From Voacanga thouarsii (Eukaryota; Streptophyta; Magnoliopsida; Gentianales; Apocynaceae), in assembly GCA_026120185.1 (NCBI GenBank), contig JANUWF010003367.1, forward strand, positions 842,001-906,000: 64,000 bases of DNA. Direction: 5' to 3'. Below the pieces are notes generated by a model. That model was not told the origin of the DNA. It searched no databases and saw only the letters and a program-made list of their open reading frames with translations. Positions 24,001 through 34,476 of this stretch are shown piece by piece; within the stretch, counting starts at the first letter, position 1; every line of letters starts with the position of its first letter. The position numbers were made by a program, and so were the translations under genes.

Positions 24001-25070
24001 AATGGGGATTGGGGGTCAGGTGTGGGGTTGTTGGGGGGGGGGGGGTGTTTGTGGACAGTGTGTGTGGACAGTGGTTTCCGTTACCTAAGTCATGAGCATA
24101 TGATTTTGTCTTTTACTTGGTCGCTTTGAGAGGAACAGCTTAAGCTTTCAAATTGTCCAACAATGAAAGTACTCAGACCTTTGGCATGCTGGATCTACTT
24201 GTTTTCTGAATCTGTTTATTTTCTACTGTCCCTGGCTTTCTTTGATAAAATTATGGATTTTATACCTCAGAATTTTAAAGCAACTTATGTGTAACTTCAT
24301 GTTAAATCTATGTTTTTCTCAAAGCTTTAGGCTGAAAATTAATTCGGTTCTCAACTAGCTGATCATTGAACTCAGGCATATCATGTACATTATGCTATTT
24401 GTTGCTTGAATACATGTTTGACCAAGCCATATTCTTCTTGTTGAACTTGGACATTGCATGGAATTGCTCTCATCTTACTTCTGCTTAAGAGCTTTCGGTT
24501 ACACAAATTAAAATTGACCTTTCTGGACACTAGTTATATAAAATTACTCCATGGACCCCAGCAACATCCAGGCAGTGAATATGACATTTCTTTTTCGGAA
24601 AAAATACTCCATTTTTATTATTAAGTAATCCTTTCAGATTTTATGGCAGCCTGTACTACAAGATTGATGTCAGAATACCAAGAGTTTCATGCTCTTTTGC
24701 AGGAATAAAATTTTATTGCAGCAACTGTGGACGTGAAGGGCATAGAAGAAATTACTGCCCCGAAGTTCTGAATGACCAAAGGGATAGACGTTTCAGATGC
24801 CGGTTGTGTGGGGAAAAGGGGCATAACAGAAGAACCTGCCGGAAGTCAAAATTGCATGACCAGAAAAGAACAGTCTCAAGAAATCACCATTGCCGGATAT
24901 GTGGACAAAGTCAGCACAACAGACGGACATGCCCCCAGAAGAGAATTGCAGAGGCTAGTCATGTTGCTACAAATAAAGTTTCTGCAGTGATTGAGAAAAG
25001 AATTTACACCTGCAGCCTTTGTCTAGAGGAAGGACATAACAAGAGGACATGTCCTCTTCATAATGGATGA
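21062..25070 (+). CDS. Zinc-finger protein: DnaJ-like CxxCxGxG motif, NUMOD3-like segment and four CCHC knuckles
   Basis: Eight exons join in phase: 21062-21292, 21397-21452, 21828-21990, 22209-22297, 22872-23004, 23443-23535, 23860-23962 and 24703-25070, giving 411 residues. The N-terminus is Ser/Arg-rich and poor in acidic residues, so plastid import is likely. Residues about 117-165 hold paired CPSCRGRG, CVEC, CSLCKGK and CAQC motifs, like a DnaJ-type zinc domain. Exon 7 encodes a basic segment (RRHASETMKSYF, then NRHKRSLAMKG) resembling NUMOD3 DNA-binding modules. The last exon holds four C-x2-C-x4-H-x4-C knuckles (CSNCGREGHRRNYC, CRLCGEKGHNRRTC, CRICGQSQHNRRTC, CSLCLEEGHNKRTC). The domain set suggests binding of nucleic acid in plastid or nucleus; the function is not known to me. 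Confidence 0.88.
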
Positions 25071-26084
25071 TTCTAAAACCACAATGCTACCTCTGAAAAT
25101 CAAACTTCAAGTTGGTTTTCTTTATTTGGCATGATATGCATAGCAGTCAAATGCCTTTCCTTACTCATAGAACTACGACTACTGTGGGATGCTGCCAAGA
25201 AGTTGGAAGTACTTCTCTTTAACTTGAAGTTGTAACAACAGTTGAATTCTTGAACTTGTTTATCATTTGCAGTTCCGGGCAACAAATCGGTATGTTTATC
25301 TGAACTTGCTTTTCTCCTTTTGATGTTTATCATTTTTTGTGTAATTGCTACTTTTGACTTTTTCCTTCATTCTGGTTTACTCTTCCATTTGATTTTACTA
25401 TCTAGTCCTTGTTTCTTGTTGAAAATGTAGCATATTGAAGATTTGGTTTTCTGATTGTGCTTTTAATATTGAAAAGACTCCTAGTTTTTTACTCTCTCTG
25501 TCTTAAAAATAATGTCAATTTAGGACATGACACTGGAGATTAAGAAATTATTAAAACTTGTATAATTATAATAGAAAATGACTATTATACCTATAGATAA
25601 AAGTAAACATTCATTAATTATTCTCATATATGCATTCATTAATAATTTATTGGGAATGTACATATTTTTAATTGAAAAATGGGTAAATTAGAAATATAAA
25701 TAATAAATTTATTCTTGTTGTGAAATTAATAAATATTTTAGTACAACAAAAATGAAAATTTTTTACATGATTCTTAGGACGGAGGGGGTATTATTAAAGG
25801 GAAATGGTTGTCATTGAAGTTTGAAAATTTTCCTATTTGTCATATTGTTGTTGGATCATCGGATATGTTCTTGATTCAACCTCATCTCTGGTATTCTTTG
25901 GCTTCTCTACCATTTCATGTTAGAACTGTTGGACGTTTTTCTACTGCTAGTTTAAGAGGTCTCAACCAATTAAGAAATATAGGGGTATCAAAATAAGGCA
26001 AAAGGGTTTAGACACAAAATTTCATGATTGAAAACGTGCTTCCTAAAATGACAAAATTTAGTTTAGAACCCTATACAAATCTAA
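25071..26084. other. 3' flank of the zinc-knuckle gene, with a mariner-type MITE
   Basis: It holds the probable 3' UTR (to about 25300), AT-rich sequence, a MITE at 25492-25788 and about 300 bp of non-coding sequence. A 62-codon frame at 25808-25996 has no recognisable family. Confidence 0.45.
25492..25788. mobile_element. Stowaway/mariner-type MITE
   Basis: This AT-rich 297-bp element is flanked by TA on both sides (25490-25491, 25789-25790). Its inverted ends read CTCTCTCTGTCTTAAAAAT and, from the other strand, CCCCCTCCGTCCTAAGAAT. The CTCCGTCC-type end and TA target are typical of Stowaway elements. Confidence 0.8.
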
Positions 26085-27024
26085 GAATCAACACTGCATA
26101 CCCACTCCCTTGCTACTTTACCTTCTTGCAAGGCCGGAATCGCCAATACTTTTGGCAACTCTATTTCTTTTCACTGACAATCTTCGGCTCCCTGAAAGTA
26201 AAATCAAGAAATATGTATGCTAAGAAAATTATTCTAACAGCATTTGCCAGCTCTGCACCTGAGGCACCTGCATACCTATGAACCAGGCTTGAATTGGATC
26301 TTATTTTTACCATTGAATGGAGTCTTGTTCAATGGTTTTCCCGATTCAACAAAGTAGGCGCCATTCAAGAACTTATCACCCTCCGAGCTGCATTGCCAGT
26401 CCTCCTCCTCAGTCTAGCCAGTATAATCCCTCTTGGTTTACCTGTTACGACATTGCAAACATGATTGGCTTACTGTAATGTGTATGCTATTATTTGCAAC
26501 TAACCTTGCATGTTATAGACCAAGGCAATCAGAGTATGCAGACATTGCTGGAAGTGCCCATTTGAAGGCGTTGCCTTGGTTTAGATATTCTTTACCTGCT
26601 TTACATGAGGGTTCGTCTTTGAGGCCTTGAATCGGTTACCCTGGCTGATAATGGTAGGATGAGCACTGCCACCGTGGCGTACATACCCCACTGGGCATAG
26701 TCATTGTTCACAATGTGGAAAAATCCCCATCGGCACCTCGGCATCCTTTGCACCACGCTTTGCTAAACCGATTGAAAGCAATCGTAGCTTGCATTATTGC
26801 GTCTTGGCCATATTCATCATTTGCACCCAAAACCATCACCTGAATCATGCAAGATCGTACAATTTATATAACTGTTCCAATTTATTCTTCGTTTATTGGC
26901 TATTAGCAAAAGATTCTTTGTTTGGTTTGCATTATGACATTTGTCGTTCAAGAGGAAACAAAGAGTAGAATGTCTGATCAAGCCACCTCGTGCTGGAACA
27001 ATGTGATGGATCCTACAAATTGGA
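26085..27024 (-). pseudogene. Pectate lyase-like pseudogene, 3' part
   Basis: Recognisable pieces of the pectate lyase beta-helix lie on the minus strand. IHHIVPARGGLIR ends the exon cut by the inverted-repeat segment (about 26960-27024). GANDEYGQD and MQATIAFNRF (about 26760-26840) are followed in a shifted frame by [21 protein letters not shown], then in another frame by [17 protein letters not shown]-terminal piece contains SSEGDKFLNGAYFVESG (about 26320-26420). The middle exon with the SDGDG motif is missing. Single-base losses and stops exclude a product. The 5' parts of the same gene lie at 45442-45648 and beyond 56890. The family cleaves pectin in cell walls. Confidence 0.8.
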
Positions 27025-27380
27025 GGGTTTTTTACCAAAATTGGGAGATTTTAAAATGGACATCCAAAATTGGGTGGAGGTAACCAGCGGAGGAGGGACC
27101 TCTAGTGTGCGAGACGCGAGTCCAGTAACGCGAGGTTCACTGGGATCTCGTGTATTGCACACGCAAAGAACAAGTCAACTCCAATTTCAAATCTCGATGC
27201 ATTCCTAACAATTTTAAATCCCTATTCCAATTTTAAATCCTTTCAAATTTAGGTGTAATTATCTCGTGTCTAGTATCGAATTGCAATTGATTTATTTTGT
27301 GTCTAGTAGACGCGAGATTTTTGTACAAATGGTTACTGCTTTGTTTAACAAAATGTTGTCTTTCCTTTTATATAAAAAAC
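27025..27380 (+). repeat. Left inverted repeat of the 18.4-kb segment
   Basis: It begins GGGTTTTTTACC and includes CATCCAAAATTGGGTGG. It matches the reverse complement of 45172-45441 over most of its length, with about 60 bp extra in the middle. Confidence 0.8.
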
Positions 27381-27679
27381 TAAGTTGGTACTTGTGCATT
27401 GTACGGAATAGTTTCAGTAATTTTTTTAATTTTTTTATGTTTAAAAACAATTTAGATAAAAAAATAATTGTAATATTTAAAAGAATAAAAAATTCAGATA
27501 ACTCTAATTTTAAAAAAATCAATTCAAATAATAATGATATTTAAAAAAAAAGAATTTTCAAATTTTTGAAGAGATAAAATGTATAAATATAGAATAATAC
27601 TTTTGGAATTCCCAAAAAGATGAAAAATGAGAAATTAAAAAGAAAGTAATTTTAGAAAGTTAAAAAAAAAAACTAGCAT
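27381..27679. other. AT-rich remnant between left inverted repeat and Copia-2
   Basis: AT-rich sequence without recognised features. Confidence 0.4.
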
Positions 27680-28021
27680 GAAAGCTCCATTAATTAGTGG
27701 AGGCTCCACTAATTATGGATTTATGTGAATTATTAGAGAAGATTTTTATGGATGTCCACCATTTAGTGGAGATACCGCTAATTAAGATTAGTGGAAAATA
27801 ATGTATGCCATAATGTATTCCACTAATCAGAGCTGTATAAATAAAGTTATTCTCTAAACTTGTAATACACCATTATTTTGTGAAAGAAAAATTAGTGAAA
27901 GAATGATGAGAGAAAATTGCGAGAAAAAAGAAAGAGAAAAATTCTTGTGCAAATAATAGTTAGAGTTTTATTAGTGTGTAGTGTGTAGATTTTATTCTAA
28001 CACTATCCAAATTTTATAACA
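27680..28021 (+). repeat. Copia-2 5' LTR (5'-truncated)
   Basis: It aligns with 32898-33237; the first bases (TGTTATG and following) are missing. It differs from the 3' LTR at many positions, so it is older than Copia-1. Confidence 0.88.
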
Positions 28022-28110
28022 CGTTATCAGCACGAGTTTCTACCGTTACAAAAGCCAGAAGACTAAGCACGAGTTTCTGCCGTTACCAAAGCCAGAAGAC
28101 AGGTACGTAT
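28022..28110 (+). repeat. Copia-2 leader with internal tandem duplication
   Basis: After the primer-binding-site sequence, a unit of about 45 bp starting GCACGAGTTTCT and ending AGCCAGAAGAC occurs twice in tandem (28031-28107). Copia-1 has a single copy. Confidence 0.75.
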
Positions 28111-28113
28111 TTA

Positions 28114-29150
28114 TTGATCTCTATGGCTAACCTCGCTAAACTCGAATTTGTAACCCTTGATATTTCTGGAAAAAATTATATGTCATGGGTTCTCGATGCA
28201 GAAATGTATCTAAATGCTGAAGATCTTAGTGAAACTATTCAAGCAAATAATAGTGCATCTACACAACACAAGGCTAAAGCTTTGATTTTTATTTGTCGTC
28301 ATCTCGATGAAAATCTGAAAATGGAATATCTTATCGAAAAAGATCCATATGTCCTGTGAGTAAATTTAAAAGAAAGATTTGACAACCTGAAAATGGTCGT
28401 ACTACCCACTGCACGGTATGAATGGTTGTACCTGAGGTTGCAAGATTTTAAAACTGTGAATAAATATAGCTCCGCAATGTATAAAATTACATCTCAATTA
28501 AAATTATGCGGAGAAAAAGTGACTGATGAAGATATTGGAGAAAATATTCTCCACCTTTCATACCTCGAATATTATCCTGCAACAACAATATCGAGAAAAA
28601 TGGTATACTAAATTTACAGATTTAATTACTGTCATCCTCATTGCAGAGAAGAATAATGAGTTATTATTGAGAAATCATAAAACCAGACCAACTGGCTCAA
28701 CAGCACTCCTAGAAGTGAATGTCGTTGGCTCCAGCAGAAACCATCGTTATAGTCGTGGTCGTGACCGTGACCGTGGTCGTGGTTATGGTCGTAGACACGC
28801 TCGATATTTCCCTTATCACAATCATAATCAAACTGTGAGAAATACTGGCCACCTGAAGTGGAACAGAAAAGATCATAAGGAAAAAGAAAAAGAAATGGAA
28901 GAAAAGTATTAAGATATATGTTATAAATGTGGCATGAAAGGTCATTGGTCACGAAACTGTCGTACGGCTAAGCATTTAGTTGAATTGTATCAAGTTTCAT
29001 TGAAAAATAAAAATGTAGAAGCAAATTTTTCTCAACATCCAATAAATGATACTGAGGATGATGATTTGATCCTGAAGATCTTAATATCAATATTACCCTT
29101 ATGGATGTATCGGATTTTTTTGAACACCCAAACAGTAGGATAGACCATTT
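28114..29150 (+). pseudogene. Copia-2 gag
   Basis: The frames cover a UBN2-type gag start (LAKLEFVTLDISGKNYMSWV), an Arg/Gly-rich region and a single CCHC knuckle near 28918-28965 (CYKCGMKGHWSRNC). Stops and frame changes break it near 28359 and 28611. Confidence 0.82.
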
Positions 29151-29239
29151 AATTGGTGATGGCAGTGTCCAGAAGAACTAAAATCTAACCCTGATATTTT
29201 TGTATTTTCATTTTTATTATATTCTAATAATATTTACGT

Positions 29240-32200
29240 TTGCATATATATATTTGTGTTCAGATGACTGTTGTTAATGATGATGTATGTATTATTGATA
29301 GTGGAACTACACACACCATACTAAAAAATGAGAAATATTTGTCTGATCTCAAAATGGGAGAAATAAATATTTATATGATAAACGGTAGTGCAAATGTGAT
29401 TGAGGGCTCCGGAAGAGCTAGTATATTGTTGCCTAAAGGAATAACAATTATTATTGATAAGGCACTATTTTCCTCAAAATTCAGAAGAAATTTATTAAGT
29501 TTTAAAGATATCCACAGAAATGGGTATCATGTTGAAACAAATGAGGAAAATGAGATTGAGCATCTTTATATTACTCAAATGCATTTGAGTAAGAAATCTA
29601 TATTAGAAAAACTGCCGTCTTTTTCTACTGACATATATTTTGTAAAAATACGTACAATTGAAATTCATCATCTAGTAAGCCAGAAGTTTACTGATCCTAT
29701 TACTTTTAGCATTTGTCATGACCGGTTGGGTTATCCGAGATCTATCATGATGAGAAGAATCATTGAGAATACACATGGTCATCCTTTAAAAAATAAAAGG
29801 ATATTGACATCAGAAAAATTCGCATGTACTGTATGTTCCCTAGGAAAATTAATTGTTAAACCATCACCAGTAAAAGTAGGAGCTGAAAATCCTACATTTC
29901 TCAAACGGATTCATGGAGATATTTGTGGACCTATTGATCCACCATGTGGGCCGTTCAAATAATTTATGGTCTTAATTGATGCATCATCTCAATGGTCACA
30001 TGTATGTTTATTATCTACTCGCAACCTAACATTTGCGAGATTACTTGCTCAAATAATTAAATTACGAGCACAATTTTCTGACCATCACATTAAAAATATC
30101 CGTTTGGATAATGCTAGTAAATTTTCATCACATGCTTTTGATGCATATTGCATGTCAATTGGGATTAATGTTGAACATCCTGTAACTCATGTTCACACAC
30201 AAAATGGTCTTGTTGAATCTTTGATTAAACGATTACAATTAATTGCTAGACTATTATTAATGAAAACAAATCTCCCAACATCTACCTAGGGACATACTAT
30301 TTTACATGCTGCAGCACTTATACTCATAAAACCAGTTAGTTATCATAAATTATCTCCTTTGCAATTGGCTTTTGGGTCAGAACCAAATATTGCTTATTTA
30401 AAATTTTTTGGGTGTGCTGTATATATTCCAATTGTACCAAATCAACGTACAAAGATGAGTCCTCAAAGAAGAAAGGGGATATACGTTAGATATGATTCTC
30501 CCTCTATTATCGGGTATGTTGAATCCCTGATAGGAGATGTATTCACAGCAAGATTTGCTGATTGTCATTTTGATGAATCATTATTCCCTAAATTAAGGGG
30601 AGAACCAAAACAACATAAAAAGGATCTTACTTGGATAACATCATTAAATTATCTTTATCCGCGCAAAAGCGCATGTGAACTTGAAATTCAAAAGATAATT
30701 CATTTGCAAAGCATTGCAAATCGAATGCCAGACGCTATTGTTAACTCCAGAAGAGTTATAAAATCGCATATTCCAACTATAAATGCTCCTATTCGAATTG
30801 AAGTTCCAGCAAAACAAAATATTATACCTATAGCTGCTGAGTAAAAAACACACCAGAAGCGTGGCCGACCTCTTGGTTCTAAAGATAAAAATCCTCGAAA
30901 GAAAAGAGAATTAAATGATCTAGAAGATCATATTGAAGAAAAGAATAATAAAGACCAAGAGAGAATTGATGACAAAGAACCAGAAGTTGATGAAAGTAAC
31001 ACTGAAATTTCTATCAATTATACCACTTTCGGTAGAAATTGGAATCGGATAGAAACTGTTATTGATAATATATTTGCATACAATATATCTATTGATATTA
31101 CACAGGATAATGATGATCCTAAACCAATATCAGTTGATGAATGTCGGCATAAAAAAAATTGGCTGCAATGGAAAGATGTGATTCAATCGGAGTTAAATGC
31201 ACTGACAAAACGTGAAGTCTTCGAACCTGCAGTCCGAACACCAGAATGTGTAAAATCGGTTGGCTACAAATGGATATTTGCACAAAAGCGCAATGAAAAT
31301 AATGAAATCGTACGATATAAAACACGGTTAGTAGCCCAAGGTTTTTCACAAAGACCATGTATTGATTATGATAAAACTTATTTTCCTATTGTTGATGCTA
31401 TTATACTCCGATATTTTATCAATTTGGCAGTACATGAAAAGATAGATATGCGCCTATTAGATGTTGTCACTGCTTACTTGTATGAAAATTTAGAAAATGA
31501 TGTTTATATGAAAATCCCTGAAGGATTTCATATGCCTAAAGTATATAAATATTATCCTCGTGAAAATTACTCCATCAAGTTACAGAAATCATTATATGGC
31601 CTGAAGCAATCGGGACGCATGTGGTTCACACGTCTTAGTGAATATTTATTGAAAGCGGAATTTAAAACTGACCAGGTATATCCATGTGTTTTTATTAAAA
31701 AATCTGGTTCTAAATTTGTGATATTAACTATATATATTGATGATATTAATCTTATTGGAACTCCTGAAGAGTTCTAAGAAACAATTGATTATTTAAAAAG
31801 ATAATTCGAAATCAAGAATTTTGATAAAATCAAAATTTGTCTTGGTTTACAAATTGAACATTTGGAAAGTGGAACATTTATTCATCAATCAACATATACA
31901 GCAAAAGTGTTAAAAAGATTTTATATGGACAAAGCACATCCATTGAGTATTACAATGATCGTTAAATGTGGATAAAGATCCTTTCCGACCTCAAGAAAAT
32001 GATGAAGAACTCATTGGTCCTGAAGTACCATATCTCAATGCAATTGGTGCATTGATGTATCTTGCTAATAATACACGACCTGATATTACTTTTGCTGTCA
32101 ATTTATTAGCAAGATTTAGTTCTTCACCAACACGACGACATTGGAATGGAATTAAACAAATCCTTCGATATCTCCAAGGTACAATTGATCTCGGATTATT

Positions 32201-32747
32201 TTATTCAAATAAAACCAACCCAACATTGATTGGTTATGGAGATACTAGTTATTTATCTGATTCACATAAAGCACGTTCTCAAACGGGCTATCTATTTACA
32301 TGTGGAAATACTGTTATATCATGGCGTTCTACAAAACAATCTATAACAGCTACTTCTTCAAATCATGCTGAAATTATAGTCATTCATGAAACAAGTCGAG
32401 AATGTGTATGGCTAAGATCCATGATTCATTATATCCGAGAATGTTGTGGATTATCATCGATCAAAGATATTCCAACTCCTCTTTATGAAAACAATACAAC
32501 TTGCATAACTCAATTACGAGGAAGATATATTAAAGGAGATCGGACAAAACATATTTCACCAAAATTCTACTTTACTCATGAACTCCAGAAGAAATGTGAA
32601 ATTGATGTGCTACAAATTCAGTCATGTGACAACCTCGCAGATATTTTCACGAAGACTTTACCGACTGCAACATTTGAGAAGTTGAGATATAAAATCGGTA
32701 TGCGTCGGTTTAAAGATTTAAAGGAATCAGCTCATGAGGGGGAGTAA
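29240..32747 (+). pseudogene. Copia-2 pol (protease, integrase, reverse transcriptase, RNase H)
   Basis: Protease has DSGTTHT (29298). The GAG-pre-integrase and integrase core follow (HGDICGPIDPPCGPF, then a stop at 29960). Reverse transcriptase has DVVTAYL, SLYGLKQSG and YIDD (about 31737; most Copia elements have YVDD). RNase H runs to ADIFTKTLP (about 32640). Stops at 29960, 30288, 30842 and 31775 make it inactive. Confidence 0.9.
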
Positions 32748-32871
32748 TAAATAGACATATAGAATAATGTACTCTTTTTCCTTTACTAAATTTTTTTTCC
32801 ACTGGATTTTTATCTAGTAAGGTTTTAACGATGCATATTCTTTATGTAATGGATGGACATCCAAGGGGGAG

Positions 32872-33237
32872 TGTTATGAATATCTTAAAATTATTGGAAG
32901 CTCCATTAACTAGTGGAGGCTCCACTAATTATAGATTTATGTAAATTATTAGAGAAGATTTTTATAGATGTCCACCATTTAGTGGAGACACCACTAATTA
33001 AGATTAGTGAAAGATGATGTATGCCATGATGTATTCCACTAATTAGAGCTCTATAAATAGAGTTATTCTCTAAACTTGTAATGCACCATTATTTTGTGAA
33101 AGAAAGATTAGTGAAAGAAATATTAGAGAAAATTGTGAGAGAAAAGAAAGAGAGAAATTCTTGTGCAAAGAATAATTAGAGTTTTATTAGTGTGTAGTGT
33201 GTAGATTTTATTCTAACACTACCCAAATTTTATAACA
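32872..33237 (+). repeat. Copia-2 3' LTR
   Basis: 366 bp, beginning TGTTATGAA and ending TATAACA, with the polypurine tract directly upstream. Confidence 0.9.
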
Positions 33238-34361
33238 CATAATGATTAGTTCAATGAATTCAAATAAATCAAATGAATGTTTTTTTTTTTTTAAGGAAAT
33301 GTCAATAGTATTTTAAATTCATTAATTATCTGAATTCAATTTAAATGAATGTGTGTGTGTGTGTGTGTGTTTTTTTTTTTTTTTTAGAAATGTCAAGATT
33401 ACCTAGATTCAAAGAATCGATCTAATTGAAATAAAGGTAATGCAGCACCTGATCATAGTTACCAGATTCGTTGTTCATTCCTGTACGCAGTACAGGAACA
33501 AGAATGCAATTCGTTAATTTTAAAAATTAAAATTCATTAAGGAGTAGGTTCCTTCGATACGTTCCGAAATGAAAAAGTTATAATATAAAATATTATATAT
33601 ATAATTTATAAAATAGTAAAATTTATGTATAAAGATATAAATTATTTTATATTTCTAAATTTAAATTACTAATTAAATGTAGTGAAACTTATACCTCTTT
33701 GTTCTTCCTTTGACAATTGGTAATTCCAAGATATATTTATAAAATAATAAAACTTATGTATAAAGATATAAATTATTTTATATTTTTAAATTTAAATTAC
33801 TAATTAAATTCATTGAAACTTATACTTCTTTATTCTTCCTTTGACAATTGATAATTCCAAGATATATTTATAAAATAGTAAAACTTATGTATAAAGATAT
33901 AAATTATTTTATATTTCTAAATTTAAATTACTAATTAAATGCATTGAAACTTATACCTCTTTATTCTTCCTTTGACAATTGGTAATTCCAAGATATATTT
34001 CATAAATTATTCATTGAGTAATTAGTTAATTTTCTTTTCAGATTTCCATTTAGAAAATTAATTCTTTAAATTTTCAAAAATAAAAAAATAAAAAAAAGAG
34101 TATAGTAGTAATTTTGGCTTTTATCAAAACCCTATTAATCGTTAAGTGGTTTCTTCTTCTACAATGGGAAGACCGCTACACCAGAAGTCATCTCTTTTTT
34201 CCTTTCCTTTAATCTCAGCCAAGAATCCTCTACGCAAAAGTTTTGTTCTTTGAGTTTTCGTTAAGTGATTTGTATTCTGTCACACATTTTCAAGAGAAAA
34301 TCAAGATTGGATTTTTTTGCTGTTAGATCTTAAACCCCTTTAATCAATCATAGAACTGATT
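33238..34361. other. Non-coding stretch with GT microsatellite and a 131-bp tandem array
   Basis: It contains a GT repeat and T run (33350-33385) and three 131-bp units at 33600-33995. A short frame beginning at 34164 (MGRPLHQKS) has no known relative. The LINE target site starts at 34362. Confidence 0.5.
33600..33995. repeat. 131-bp tandem repeat, three copies
   Basis: Equivalent bases recur at 33627, 33758 and 33889, giving a period of 131 bp. Units are AT-rich with few differences and carry the landmark TTCTTCCTTTGACAATTG. No coding pattern. Confidence 0.92.
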
Positions 34362-34476
34362 TTACATATGAGCCTTCTTTTTTTTTTATGTAAATGTAAA
34401 AGTATTATAGAAGGAAAGACAGAATTTACAAGGGTTAGCACGGGCCAGAAGGCCGGCTAAACAGTGTCCAAAATGT

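Larger units (their letters stand above)
27680..33237 (+). mobile_element. Copia-2: older relative of the RKD-bearing element
   Basis: The 5' LTR (27680-28021) lacks its first 25 or so bases. The 3' LTR (32872-33237) is complete, with the polypurine tract at 32863-32871. No target duplication remains. Gag and pol are laid out in the standard Copia order (gag, protease, integrase, reverse transcriptase, RNase H) but interrupted by stops. It shows what Copia-1 looked like before the RKD segment replaced gag-end, protease and integrase. Confidence 0.92.

Noticed and set aside
25808..25996. 62-codon frame on the plus strand
   Set aside because: No family resemblance, no splice context and no upstream signals.
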